Of a stretch of 56,575 nt of DNA, positions 24,306 through 32,361 are shown piece by piece. Within the stretch, counting starts at the first letter, position 1, and each line of letters opens with the position of its first letter. Source of the stretch: Eubacteriales bacterium (GTDB lineage Bacteria; Bacillota; Clostridia; Lachnospirales; Lachnospiraceae); the NCBI GenBank assembly GCA_030536575.1, contig JAUNPS010000031.1, forward strand, positions 1 to 56,575. The letters are read 5' to 3'. The translations under genes were made by a program, and so were the position numbers. A model generated the notes under the pieces. That model saw nothing but the letters and a program-made list of their open reading frames with translations, did not search any database and was not told where the DNA came from.

Positions 24306-24869
24306 ATGGAAAAGCATATTACGCTGCCTTTAACGGAAGAACTGGCGAAAACGCTCCATGCCGGGGATACGGTGTATCTGACCGGAACGATTTATACGTC
24401 CCGTGACGCGGGGCATAAGAGAATGTGCGAGGCCCTGGCCAGGGGAGAGGAGCTTCCCTTTGATCCCACGGATGCGACGATTTATTATGTGGGGCCGACG
24501 CCGGCGAAGCCCGGACAGGTGATTGGGTCTGCGGGGCCAACGACCAGCGGGCGGATGGATGCTTATGCGCCGACGATGATGGCGGTTGGCGCGAGGGGCA
24601 TGATCGGAAAAGGAGCCAGGCTGCCGGAAGTGGTGGAGGCCATGAAGAAGTATTCCGGGGTTTATTTTGGGGCGATTGGCGGGGCTGGGGCCCTGCTGGC
24701 GAAGTGTATTAAGAAGGCGGAGCTGATTGCTTATGAGGATTTGGGGGCAGAGGCTTTGCGGAGGCTTTATGTGGAGGAGATGCCTTTGGTGGTGATTATT
24801 GACAGCGAGGGCAGGAATCTGTATGAAGAGGGAAGAGCGGCTTATCTGGCGGCCCGGAAATCGGAATAA
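24306..24869 (+). CDS. Class I (Fe-S) fumarate hydratase, beta subunit
   Basis: A 187-residue C-terminal half of class I fumarase, one base after the alpha gene. Family motifs are GDTVYLTGTIYTSRDAGHKRM, YYVGPTPAKPGQVIGSAGPTT, and IGKGARLPEV...GGAGALLAK. It forms the complete enzyme with the alpha subunit. Last gene of the operon, followed by a hairpin terminator. Confidence 0.93.
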   Translation: MEKHITLPLTEELAKTLHAGDTVYLTGTIYTSRDAGHKRMCEALARGEELPFDPTDATIYYVGPTPAKPGQVIGSAGPTTSGRMDAYAPTMMAVGARGMIGKGARLPEVVEAMKKYSGVYFGAIGGAGALLAKCIKKAELIAYEDLGAEALRRLYVEEMPLVVIIDSEGRNLYEEGRAAYLAARKSE

Positions 24870-24883
24870 GAAGTGTTTTGGAG

Positions 24884-24914
24884 ACGGCGCAGTGTTTTTG
24901 CTGCGCTGTTTCTG
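24884..24914 (+). terminator. Putative terminator of the malate/fumarate operon
   Basis: A 9-bp stem (ACGGCGCAG with CTGCGCTGT) and an 8-nt loop are followed by a T-rich stretch (TTTCTGTATTT), 15 nt after the fumarase beta stop. Confidence 0.65.
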
Positions 24915-25036
24915 TATTTCCGCGGACAGTGAATAAAAAAGAATATGGGACAAATCAGGAAGAATAGGGATGCATTTTTGAAAGGGACATGATAGAATAA
25001 GGGCAGAGAACAGGATGGAAGGAGGTTCGCAGCCGT

Positions 25037-25492
25037 ATGGGACTTTCTGTATGGACGGAAAGAAGAGAACTCCTGCTTCGCTTTCAGAAGGAATTGTTGG
25101 ATAAGTTTCCGGAAGAAGATTACAATGTATTTGTTTTCGGAAGTTTTGTCCGCAGCGATTTTCGGGAAGGGCAGAGTGACATTGATATGATTGTTTATTG
25201 TAACGACACAAAAAAACAGTATGCAATCCATGAATTTTGTGAGAATTTTTTTGAGGAGCAGGGACTGAGCTCGGATGTATTAAATTATTATTATATACCG
25301 GATGCTTATGTCTATGCCGTCGGGATTTTAAATTCTATAAAGCTGACGGACTTCTATCCGCAAAGACTGAAGGATGAACTTTATCTCATTGCAAGAAACT
25401 ATGGATTTCATCGACGGGAACAGGAAGTTCAAAGAAGGTACTTGAACTGGGATTATCTGATAGGCAGAAAAAGGGCGATGGAAAGGAGGTAG
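25037..25492 (+). CDS. MNT-type minimal nucleotidyltransferase (probable antitoxin)
   Basis: A 151-residue nucleotidyltransferase fold protein. The active-site motif is GSFVRSDFREGQSDIDMIV near residues 37-55, that is GS-X11-DxD (the usual spacing is X10). ATG follows GGAAGGAGG. The gene is followed 6 nt later by a HEPN protein. In characterised pairs the MNT enzyme attaches AMP units to a Tyr in the HEPN toxin and so silences it. Whether it acts that way here is inferred from the motif pair. It may instead be a stand-alone nucleotidyltransferase. Confidence 0.8.
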   Translation: MGLSVWTERRELLLRFQKELLDKFPEEDYNVFVFGSFVRSDFREGQSDIDMIVYCNDTKKQYAIHEFCENFFEEQGLSSDVLNYYYIPDAYVYAVGILNSIKLTDFYPQRLKDELYLIARNYGFHRREQEVQRRYLNWDYLIGRKRAMERR

Positions 25493-25498
25493 GCTTAA

Positions 25499-26059
25499 AT
25501 GGTCGACATACCAAAAGAGATCGAGCAGTATGGTTTTCGGATTGAAACGGAACCGCATGAGGTTGAAAAAACCGTGGGGAGAAACCTGATTATCCTGGCG
25601 GAGCAATGTGAGAAGCTTTTGGACTGCTATGAGATGTATGCGTCCAGCACGGAAGAACGGTTCCGCGATGTGGCACTGGAAGCGATGAACAGCTATTTGA
25701 ACCATATCACCCAGGCGTTCCGGGATATTATGGCATATATCCTGATTAATGACGGCGCTTCGGCATACAGCGAAAGTCTTTCGTTTTATGTGGCGAAGTA
25801 TTTTACGCTGGATATCAATTGTACGCCGGAAGCGGAAAAGGCAGTAAATTTTTTGAATAGGAGAAATGATCTGGTACATGATTATTTTAATATTTCAAAG
25901 CGAAACTATGAGCTAGCCAGGGCCGTGGCAAGCTATGGGGAAGGATTCCGGCAGATGGCGGAGAGCCTGAAAGAATACTGCTATCTCCATTATACGGGAC
26001 TTAAAATGGATGATGATATCAAAAAAACGATTTCTGGCAGAAAGCCGAAAACAAAATAG
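25499..26059 (+). CDS. HEPN domain protein (probable HepT-like toxin)
   Basis: A 186-residue all-helical protein. The segment NRRNDLVHDYFN near residue 121 contains RNDLVHDY, an exact RX4HXY motif. That motif is the ribonuclease site of HEPN toxins, and its Tyr is the residue modified by MNT partners. At 186 residues it is longer than the usual 130-150, with extra N- and C-terminal helices and a basic tail (ISGRKPKTK). ATG 25499 follows GGAGGTAGGC. It is co-transcribed with the MNT gene and ends at a strong hairpin. Confidence 0.75.
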   Translation: MVDIPKEIEQYGFRIETEPHEVEKTVGRNLIILAEQCEKLLDCYEMYASSTEERFRDVALEAMNSYLNHITQAFRDIMAYILINDGASAYSESLSFYVAKYFTLDINCTPEAEKAVNFLNRRNDLVHDYFNISKRNYELARAVASYGEGFRQMAESLKEYCYLHYTGLKMDDDIKKTISGRKPKTK

Positions 26060-26064
26060 TATTG

Positions 26065-26092
26065 CAAAAGGGCTGGACTTCCAGCCCTTTTG
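26065..26092. terminator. Bidirectional terminator
   Basis: A perfect 12-bp stem (CAAAAGGGCTGG with CCAGCCCTTTTG) and 4-nt loop lie between the converging HEPN gene and the minus-strand gene at 26098. A- and T-runs in the arms suit both directions. Confidence 0.85.
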
Positions 26093-26097
26093 CCGTC

Positions 26098-26625
26098 TCA
26101 GACTTCCAGAATCTTCCCCAGCTCCTTCTCATACCTGCAATACTTCCCATGCTCCGAAAGAAACGGCGAATACGTCCCCTTCCGCACATCCTTCACATAC
26201 ACAATCCCCGTCGCAATCATATACACCAGCGAAAACTTCTCACTCAGGCTGGAAATCCACTCATACGTCTTCGCCTTCCCATTTTCCGCCATAATCAGGC
26301 TGTAACCGCCCTCGCAGGGCTCCAGGCGGAAGTAAACCTTTTCCTTCCCGCGCCGTCCCTCCGGCGCATACACCTCGCTGCTGATATAGGACGAAAAATG
26401 CTCTTGTAAAAAACGGCGGTAGGATTCCTGGGTAAGCCGCTCGCCGGTCTCCTCCAGGAAAATCCCGTCCCCGCGCTCGATGCGTGTCCGGATGGTCTTT
26501 AAAGCGTCCACCGCGCTGTTGATAAAGGAAATGCTGCTGTAAGTCAGCCCTTCCTTTAATGTATCCACCAGGCTATTCGTCAGCGTCTGGCAATGCAGTA
26601 CCTCTTCATGCAGCTTTTGATCCAT
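26098..26625 (-). CDS. Unrecognised cytoplasmic protein (DUF3877-like N-terminus)
   Basis: A 175-residue protein with no signal peptide or membrane segment. I cannot name the family with confidence. The N-terminus (NSLVDTLKEGLTYSSISFINSAVDAL) resembles that of the protein at 35079 (NNVIDTLKEGQIKLGYSPET). The rest is alpha/beta with several aromatic residues (EGGYSLIMAENGKAKTYEW). ATG 26625 follows GAAGGAGG. Upstream codons that keep the frame open lie in the promoter region and are not coding. Confidence 0.65.
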   Translation of the reverse strand: MDQKLHEEVLHCQTLTNSLVDTLKEGLTYSSISFINSAVDALKTIRTRIERGDGIFLEETGERLTQESYRRFLQEHFSSYISSEVYAPEGRRGKEKVYFRLEPCEGGYSLIMAENGKAKTYEWISSLSEKFSLVYMIATGIVYVKDVRKGTYSPFLSEHGKYCRYEKELGKILEV

Positions 26626-26718
26626 CACAATTCCTCCTTCGCATAGACAGTTCCCATTTTCCTCATTATACCAAATTTCTCTGGAAAAGAATAGTAAATT
26701 TTTATCCCCCAGGGAGGC

Positions 26719-26747
26719 TTGTGGGAGGTTTTGGCGCATGGTATACT
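26719..26747 (+). promoter_or_regulatory. Putative promoter of the ABC transporter operon
   Basis: TTGTGG and TATACT are spaced by 17 nt, about 72 nt before the substrate-binding protein start. Confidence 0.5.
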
Positions 26748-26819
26748 TTAGAGCATAAAACGGCGCAGTTTTTGAAAGTACAGAAAACAAGAGAAGTACC
26801 CCTACGAGGAGGAACCGAA

Positions 26820-28409
26820 ATGAAGAAAAAGAACATCATCCGTTTTTTCAGCACATTAGCCATAACCGCATCTTTGCTTGCGGCGAGTGCACTGTTTGTA
26901 AGCGCAGATGCAGAGAACCAGGACGTAGTTGTGACCATGCCCCTGACAAGCGAACCCACCTCCGGCTTCGACCCGGCATACGGCTGGGGCGCGGGAGAGC
27001 ACGTCCATGAACCCCTGATCCAGAGCACCCTGGTGCGTACAACCAAAGACCTGGAAATCGAAAACGACCTGGCCACGGAATATAGCTGCAGCGACGACGG
27101 CCTGACCTGGACGGTCACAATCCGAGACGACGTCAAATTCACCGACGGCGAACCATTGACCGCCTCCGACGTAGCCTTCACCTACAACACCTGCCGGGAC
27201 GCCAGCTCCGTAAACGACTTCACGATGCTGAAAGAAGCCGTCGCCATCGACGACACCACCGTAGAATTCCACATGAACGAGCCGTATTCGATTTGGCCCT
27301 ACACCATGGCCATCGTCGGCATTGTGCCGGAGCACGCCTATGACGAAAACTACGGCCAGAACCCCATCGGCTCCGGGCGCTACATCCTGAAGCAATGGGA
27401 CCGCGGCCAGCAGGTCATCTTCGAAGCCAACTCGGACTATTACGGCGAAACCCCGAAAATCCAGAAACTGACCGTCCTGTTCATGGAAGAAGACGCAGCC
27501 CTCGCGGCGGCCATGGCCGGTCAGGTAGACGTGGCCCATACGGCGGCCATGTACAGTGAGCAGACCATTGACGGCTACAGCCTTCTGGCAGTCGAGACCG
27601 TAGATAACCGCGGATTTAACCTGCCGACCACGGAACCGGAAGAAATCGACGGCATTACCTATGGCAATGCATTGACCTCCGACGTCAATGTGCGCCGCGC
27701 CATCAACCTGGCCATCGACCGGGAAGAAATGATCGAAAACGTCCTGAACGGCTACGGCACCGCGGCCTACAGCGTCTGTGACAAAATGCCCTGGTACAAC
27801 GAAGAAGCCGTTACCGAATATGATTTAGACGCCGCGAAAGCCCTGATGGACGAAGCGGGCTGGGTGGAAGGCTCGGATGGCATCCGGGAAAAAGACGGCG
27901 AGAAAGCGGAGCTTACCCTGATGTTCGCAAACGGCGACTCCGTCCGCCAGGCTTTGGCAGAGGACACCGCCAACCAGCTTCGGGAGCTCGGCATTTCCGT
28001 AAAAACAGAGAGCGTTGGCTGGGACACCGCCTACGACCGTGCCCAGTCTGACCTGCTGGTCTGGGGCTGGGGCGCCCATACTCCCATGGAACTCTATAAC
28101 CTTTACCACACCAACGGCGATACCGGCCTGGCCGAGTATTCCCCGTATGCAAACGAAACCGTGGATCAGTACATGGACGTAGCCTTACAGTGCAGCGACC
28201 TGGAAGAATCCTATGAGCTCTGGAAAAAGGCCCAGTGGGACGGCACCACGGGAATTACGCAGGAAGGAGACATTCCCTGGATCTGGCTGTGCAACATCGA
28301 CCACCTGTACTTTGTCCGGGACGGCCTGCAGGTCGCAGACCAGAAGCTTCACCCCCACGGGCACGGCTGGTCCATTGTAAACAACATCGACGAATGGGAA
28401 TGGGAATAA
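26820..28409 (+). CDS. Peptide/nickel-type ABC transporter substrate-binding protein (family 5)
   Basis: A 529-residue extracytoplasmic solute-binding protein that opens a five-gene transporter operon. The N-terminus MKKKNIIRFFSTLAITASLLAASALFVSADA (quoted only as a region) is a signal peptide with a type I cleavage site after SADA. Unusually it has no lipobox Cys. Family 5 features include TWTVTIRDDVKFTDGEPLTA, GSGRYILKQWDRGQQVIFEA and VRRAINLAIDREEMI. The C-terminus is His-rich (LHPHGHGWSIVNNID), which recalls nickel or metal-chelate binders, but the ligand is not certain. ATG 26820 follows GAGGAGGAA. Confidence 0.88.
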   Translation: MKKKNIIRFFSTLAITASLLAASALFVSADAENQDVVVTMPLTSEPTSGFDPAYGWGAGEHVHEPLIQSTLVRTTKDLEIENDLATEYSCSDDGLTWTVTIRDDVKFTDGEPLTASDVAFTYNTCRDASSVNDFTMLKEAVAIDDTTVEFHMNEPYSIWPYTMAIVGIVPEHAYDENYGQNPIGSGRYILKQWDRGQQVIFEANSDYYGETPKIQKLTVLFMEEDAALAAAMAGQVDVAHTAAMYSEQTIDGYSLLAVETVDNRGFNLPTTEPEEIDGITYGNALTSDVNVRRAINLAIDREEMIENVLNGYGTAAYSVCDKMPWYNEEAVTEYDLDAAKALMDEAGWVEGSDGIREKDGEKAELTLMFANGDSVRQALAEDTANQLRELGISVKTESVGWDTAYDRAQSDLLVWGWGAHTPMELYNLYHTNGDTGLAEYSPYANETVDQYMDVALQCSDLEESYELWKKAQWDGTTGITQEGDIPWIWLCNIDHLYFVRDGLQVADQKLHPHGHGWSIVNNIDEWEWE

Positions 28410-28416
28410 CGACTAG

Positions 28417-29409
28417 ATGAAGAAAAATTTACTGCTTGCTGGCAAAAACCTGATCCGGATGCTCCTGCTCCTGATCGCGGTCAGCATCGTAACCTTTGCG
28501 CTGGTAAGCGCATCCCCCATCGACCCGCTCCAGGCCAATGTGGGGCAGGCGGCCTTAGGCTCCATGAGCGAGGCCCAAAAAGAAAAACTCCGTTCTTACT
28601 GGGGCGTGGATACGCCCCCGGTGGAACGCTATTTAAACTGGGCGAAGGATATGCTGAGAGGGGACATGGGAACGTCCCTTCTCTACCGTCAGCCCGTGAC
28701 TACGGTAATCTCTGTGAAACTGGCCAATTCCCTGTTCCTGATGGTGCTGGCCTGGATCATCTCAGGGATTTTTGGCTTTTTCTTAGGCGTCCTTGCGGGC
28801 GTGTACCGGGGAAGGCTTCCGGATAAGATCATTCGCGGGTATTCGCTGGTGATGGCCAGCACTCCGGCGTTCTGGCTGGCCCTCCTTTTGCTGATCATCT
28901 TCAGCGTGTGGCTGAAAATCCTCCCCATTGGCCTGAGTGTGCCAATCGGCGTGGAAGCCAGCGGCGTCACCTTTCTGGACCGCGTCCGCCATGCCATTTT
29001 GCCGGCATTGACGTTAAGCATTACCGGAGTTTCGAACATTGCCCTGCATACCAGGGAAAAAATGATCGACATCCTGGAAAGCGATTATGTGCTGTTCGCG
29101 CGGGCAAGGGGCGAAAGCGTCCGCGGCATTGTCCTGCGTCATGGCCTGCGCAATGTCCTTCTGCCTGCCATGACCCTCCAGTTTGCCTCCATCAGCGAAA
29201 TTATCGGCGGTTCCGTGGTAGTGGAGCAGGTGTTTTCCTATCCGGGGCTGGGGCAGGCGGCGGTGGCGGCCGGAACCGGAAGCGACGTGCCTCTTTTGAT
29301 GGGAATCACGCTGATCACGGCGGCAATCGTTTTCTTCGGCAACTTCCTTGCCAATACGCTCTACGGCGTCATCGACCCGCGCATCCGGAAAGGGGGGCAG
29401 AGGGAATGA
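28417..29409 (+). CDS. ABC transporter permease (DppB/NikB family)
   Basis: A 330-residue integral membrane subunit with about six helices. The EAA-type coupling loop is SDYVLFARARGESVRGIVLRHGLRN (region near residue 224). The N-terminal helix and long outer loop (VDTPPVERYLNWAKDMLRGDMG) are typical of the DppB/NikB family. The start is 7 nt after the binding-protein stop, and the stop overlaps the next permease (ATGA). Confidence 0.93.
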   Translation: MKKNLLLAGKNLIRMLLLLIAVSIVTFALVSASPIDPLQANVGQAALGSMSEAQKEKLRSYWGVDTPPVERYLNWAKDMLRGDMGTSLLYRQPVTTVISVKLANSLFLMVLAWIISGIFGFFLGVLAGVYRGRLPDKIIRGYSLVMASTPAFWLALLLLIIFSVWLKILPIGLSVPIGVEASGVTFLDRVRHAILPALTLSITGVSNIALHTREKMIDILESDYVLFARARGESVRGIVLRHGLRNVLLPAMTLQFASISEIIGGSVVVEQVFSYPGLGQAAVAAGTGSDVPLLMGITLITAAIVFFGNFLANTLYGVIDPRIRKGGQRE

Positions 29410-30221
29410 ACCAGAGACAAAAGGCGAAAATCCTGTTCGCTTTCTCGGCGGCCTTCCTGATCGCGGTGGCCGTTGCCGGCGTGTTCTGCCATGACGCGGC
29501 CATGGTGACGGATTTTTCCAGAAAAAATCTGGCTCCCTGCCTGAAGTATCCCTTCGGGACGGACTGGCTTGGCAGAAATATGTTTTACCGCACCCTGACC
29601 GGGCTTTCCATGAGTATCCTGATCGGCGTCTGTGCGGCGGGGGTCAGCGCGGTGATGGCCCTGATCCTGGGGATTGCGGCAGCGACCCTGGGGAAAAAGG
29701 CGGATTCGGTCATCAGCTTCCTGATCGATCTGGTGATGGGAATCCCGCATATTCTGCTGCTGATCCTGATTTCCTACGCAATGGGAAAAGGGCTGAAGGG
29801 CGTGATCGTCGGCGTGGCGCTGACGCACTGGACGTCCCTGGCGCGCCTGATCCGCGCGGAGGTCATGCAGTTAAAGGAGAGCGAATACATTCAGATTGCA
29901 GCAAAGCTGGGGCACAGTAAGCTGGAAATCGCGGTGAAGCACATGCTTCCGCATCTCCTGCCGCAGTTCCTGGTGGGACTGGTCCTGATGTTTCCCCATG
30001 CGATCCTGCACGAGTCCAGCATTACCTTCCTGGGCTTCGGACTGTCCTCGGAGCAGCCGGCCATCGGCGTGATCCTGTCCGAGAGCATGACGTATCTGAT
30101 CATGGGGAAATGGTGGCTGGCGCTGTTTCCGGGGCTGGCGCTGGTGCTGACGGTTGGGCTGTTCGATCTGGGCGGGAATGCCCTGCGGCGGATTCTGGAC
30201 CCGAACAGTGTCCACGAATAG
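29406..30221 (+). CDS. ABC transporter permease (DppC/NikC family)
   Basis: A 271-residue second permease. After one N-terminal helix, the conserved GTDWLGRNMFYRTLTG segment leads into five more helices. The coupling loop is SEYIQIAAKLGHSKLEIAVKHMLPH. ATG 29406 overlaps the previous stop. An open frame continues further upstream on the same strand but shadows the first permease and has no start signal. Confidence 0.93.
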   Translation: MNQRQKAKILFAFSAAFLIAVAVAGVFCHDAAMVTDFSRKNLAPCLKYPFGTDWLGRNMFYRTLTGLSMSILIGVCAAGVSAVMALILGIAAATLGKKADSVISFLIDLVMGIPHILLLILISYAMGKGLKGVIVGVALTHWTSLARLIRAEVMQLKESEYIQIAAKLGHSKLEIAVKHMLPHLLPQFLVGLVLMFPHAILHESSITFLGFGLSSEQPAIGVILSESMTYLIMGKWWLALFPGLALVLTVGLFDLGGNALRRILDPNSVHE

Positions 30222-30232
30222 AGGAGGATTTT

Positions 30233-31207
30233 ATGAGCTGTACGGGAAAACATCATATTCTGGAAATTGACGAGCTGTCGGTTTCGTTTTTGCAGTATGA
30301 GAATAACCGGAGCAGCCGCCAGATTTTGCTTCCGGTGATCTCGAAACTGTCGGTTTCGGTTCACGAAGGCGAAATTGTGGCGGTTGTGGGCTCCAGCGGT
30401 TCCGGGAAGAGCCTGCTGGCCCATGCGATCCTGGGACTCCTTCCCTACAATGCGCAGGTTTCCGGGGACATGTATTTCGAAGGGGAACTTCTGACGGAAA
30501 CGCGCATTAAGGAGCTGCGGGGAAACCAGATTGCGTTCGTCCCCCAGAGCACCACGTACCTGGACCCGCTGATGACGGTGGGCGAGCAGGTGCGGGGCAA
30601 AAGGCGGGATGCCGGGCGGCAGAAGAAACAGCGCGAACTGTTTGCGCGGTACGGACTCGGCACGGAAGTGGATAAAAAATATCCCTTCGAATGCTCCGGC
30701 GGAATGACCCGGCGCGTGCTGCTGTCTACGGCACTGATGGGAAATCCCAGGCTGATCATCGCGGATGAGCCGACGCCGGGGATGGATCTGGCGCTGGCGA
30801 AAAAGTCCATGGAAGATTTCCGGGCGTTTGCGGATGAGGGGAACGGCGTGCTGCTGATTACCCATGACATTGAGCTGGCGCTGGAAGTGGCGGACCGGAT
30901 CGGGGTCTTTTATGCCGGGATGACGGTGGAGGAGACGCCGGTGGCGGATTTTGCCTCGGAGGAAACGCTGCGGCATCCGTATACGAAAGTGCTTTGGAGG
31001 GCGCTTCCGCAGAACGGGTTTACGCCGCTTCCGGGGGTGCAGCCCTATGTGAAGGATATGCCGAAAGGCTGTCCCTTTGGGCCGCGGTGTGAATTTTATA
31101 CGGAGAAATGCCAGGGCGAGATTCCAATGCAGCGCGTCGGCTGCGGAACCGTCCGCTGTGTGCGGTACAAAGGCGAGCCGCTGGCGGTGACAGGAGGAAG
31201 AGCATGA
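30233..31207 (+). CDS. ABC transporter ATP-binding protein (DppD/NikD family)
   Basis: A 324-residue ATPase. Walker A GSSGSGKSLL (about 51-60), Q-loop FVPQS, signature ECSGGMTRR, Walker B LIIADEPTPGMD and switch His in LLITHDIE are all present. The C-terminal oligopeptide-type extension has Cys-containing KGCPFGPRCEFYTEKC. ATG follows GAGGAGGA. It overlaps the partner ATPase by 4 nt. Confidence 0.93.
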   Translation: MSCTGKHHILEIDELSVSFLQYENNRSSRQILLPVISKLSVSVHEGEIVAVVGSSGSGKSLLAHAILGLLPYNAQVSGDMYFEGELLTETRIKELRGNQIAFVPQSTTYLDPLMTVGEQVRGKRRDAGRQKKQRELFARYGLGTEVDKKYPFECSGGMTRRVLLSTALMGNPRLIIADEPTPGMDLALAKKSMEDFRAFADEGNGVLLITHDIELALEVADRIGVFYAGMTVEETPVADFASEETLRHPYTKVLWRALPQNGFTPLPGVQPYVKDMPKGCPFGPRCEFYTEKCQGEIPMQRVGCGTVRCVRYKGEPLAVTGGRA

Positions 31208-31800
31208 TTCTGGAAGGGCGAAATCTTACATTTTCCTATGGAAAGCCGGAGGAGGCGGTGTTTGCCAATGTGAACCTTCAGGTGGAGAGCCATGAACGGG
31301 CGGCGCTTCTGGGGCCAAGCGGCTTTGGGAAGACGACGCTGGCGCGGGTGCTGGCGGGCTATTTAAAACCCCAGACGGGAGAAGTCCTGCTGGATGGGAA
31401 GCCGCTGCCAAAGAAGGGATACTGCCCGGTGCAGATGATCTGGCAGCATCCGGAGAAGGCGGTGAATCCGAAGCTTCGGATGCGGGAGACGCTGGCGGAC
31501 GGCCAGCAGGTGGAAGAGCGGATCGTGCGGGCGCTGGGGATTGAGGAGGACTGGATGAATCGGTATCCCCAGGAACTTTCCGGGGGAGAGCTGCAGCGGT
31601 TCTGCATTGCGCGGGCGCTGGGGCGGGGAACGAAATTTCTGATCGCGGATGAAATCAGTACGATGCTGGATCTGATCACTCAGAGCCAGATCTGGAACTT
31701 CCTGCTGGAGGAAGTGCGGGAGCGGGAGATCGGACTGCTGGTGGTGTCGCACAGTGAGCCGCTGCTGGAGCGGGTGGCGACGCGGAGAATTCGATTTTAG
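31204..31800 (+). CDS. ABC transporter ATP-binding protein (DppF/NikE family, short)
   Basis: A 198-residue ATPase with Walker A GPSGFGKTTLA, signature LSGGELQRF, Walker B FLIADEIS and switch His VVSHSE. It is shorter than the usual 250-330 residues of this family because it lacks the C-terminal oligopeptide extension; NikE-type proteins are often short. The usual Pro after the catalytic Glu is Ile (ADEIST). Last gene of the transporter operon. Confidence 0.9.
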   Translation: MILEGRNLTFSYGKPEEAVFANVNLQVESHERAALLGPSGFGKTTLARVLAGYLKPQTGEVLLDGKPLPKKGYCPVQMIWQHPEKAVNPKLRMRETLADGQQVEERIVRALGIEEDWMNRYPQELSGGELQRFCIARALGRGTKFLIADEISTMLDLITQSQIWNFLLEEVREREIGLLVVSHSEPLLERVATRRIRF

Positions 31801-31919
31801 CATATAATCCATGGAAACATACTTTTTATGCATGATAAGACATGCCATCCTGGTATTAGACAGAAGCGGCCGAAATGGTGTATCATAAGGGCAAAGAAAA
31901 AGAACTGGAGGTATACATC

Positions 31920-32342
31920 ATGGATATGGAACAGATGAAAAAAGATTTAGGCGGCGGAGCCGTTTTTCCATTAGGCGGCGAAAACACCGCATACGCGCAG
32001 TATTTCACAGGCGAATGCTACTTAAACATGCTGACGACCGAGCGCGTCCCCATCGGCCTGGTCACCTTTGCCCCCGGAACGATCAACGCCTTCCACATTC
32101 ACCACAAAGGCGGCCAGATCCTCCTGGTCACAGGCGGCCGTGGATGGTATCAGGAAAAAGGGAAGCCAGCCCGCGCCCTGAAAGCCGGAGACGTGGTCAA
32201 TATCCCGCCGGAAGTGGAGCACTGGCACGGTGCGGCGAAGGACAGTTGGTTCCAGCATCTGGCCATTGAGGTTCCGGCGGAAGGGGCATCCGGCGAATGG
32301 CATGAATTTTTAGCGCCGGAGGAATATGAAAAATTAGGATAA
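31920..32342 (+). CDS. Cupin domain protein
   Basis: A 140-residue single-cupin protein. Metal-ligand His residues are in FHIHHKGGQ (first cupin motif) and IPPEVEHWHGA (second motif). The sequence fits small cupins annotated alongside carboxymuconolactone decarboxylases; the substrate is unknown. ATG 31920 follows CTGGAGGTA. It sits 19 nt before a GH3 gene and may be co-transcribed with it. Confidence 0.87.
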   Translation: MDMEQMKKDLGGGAVFPLGGENTAYAQYFTGECYLNMLTTERVPIGLVTFAPGTINAFHIHHKGGQILLVTGGRGWYQEKGKPARALKAGDVVNIPPEVEHWHGAAKDSWFQHLAIEVPAEGASGEWHEFLAPEEYEKLG

Positions 32343-32361
32343 GAAAGCAGAGGAATCAACT

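Noticed and set aside
28908-29405. Long N-terminal extension of the second permease
   Set aside because: Overlaps the first permease in another frame; ATG 29406 gives the normal family length.
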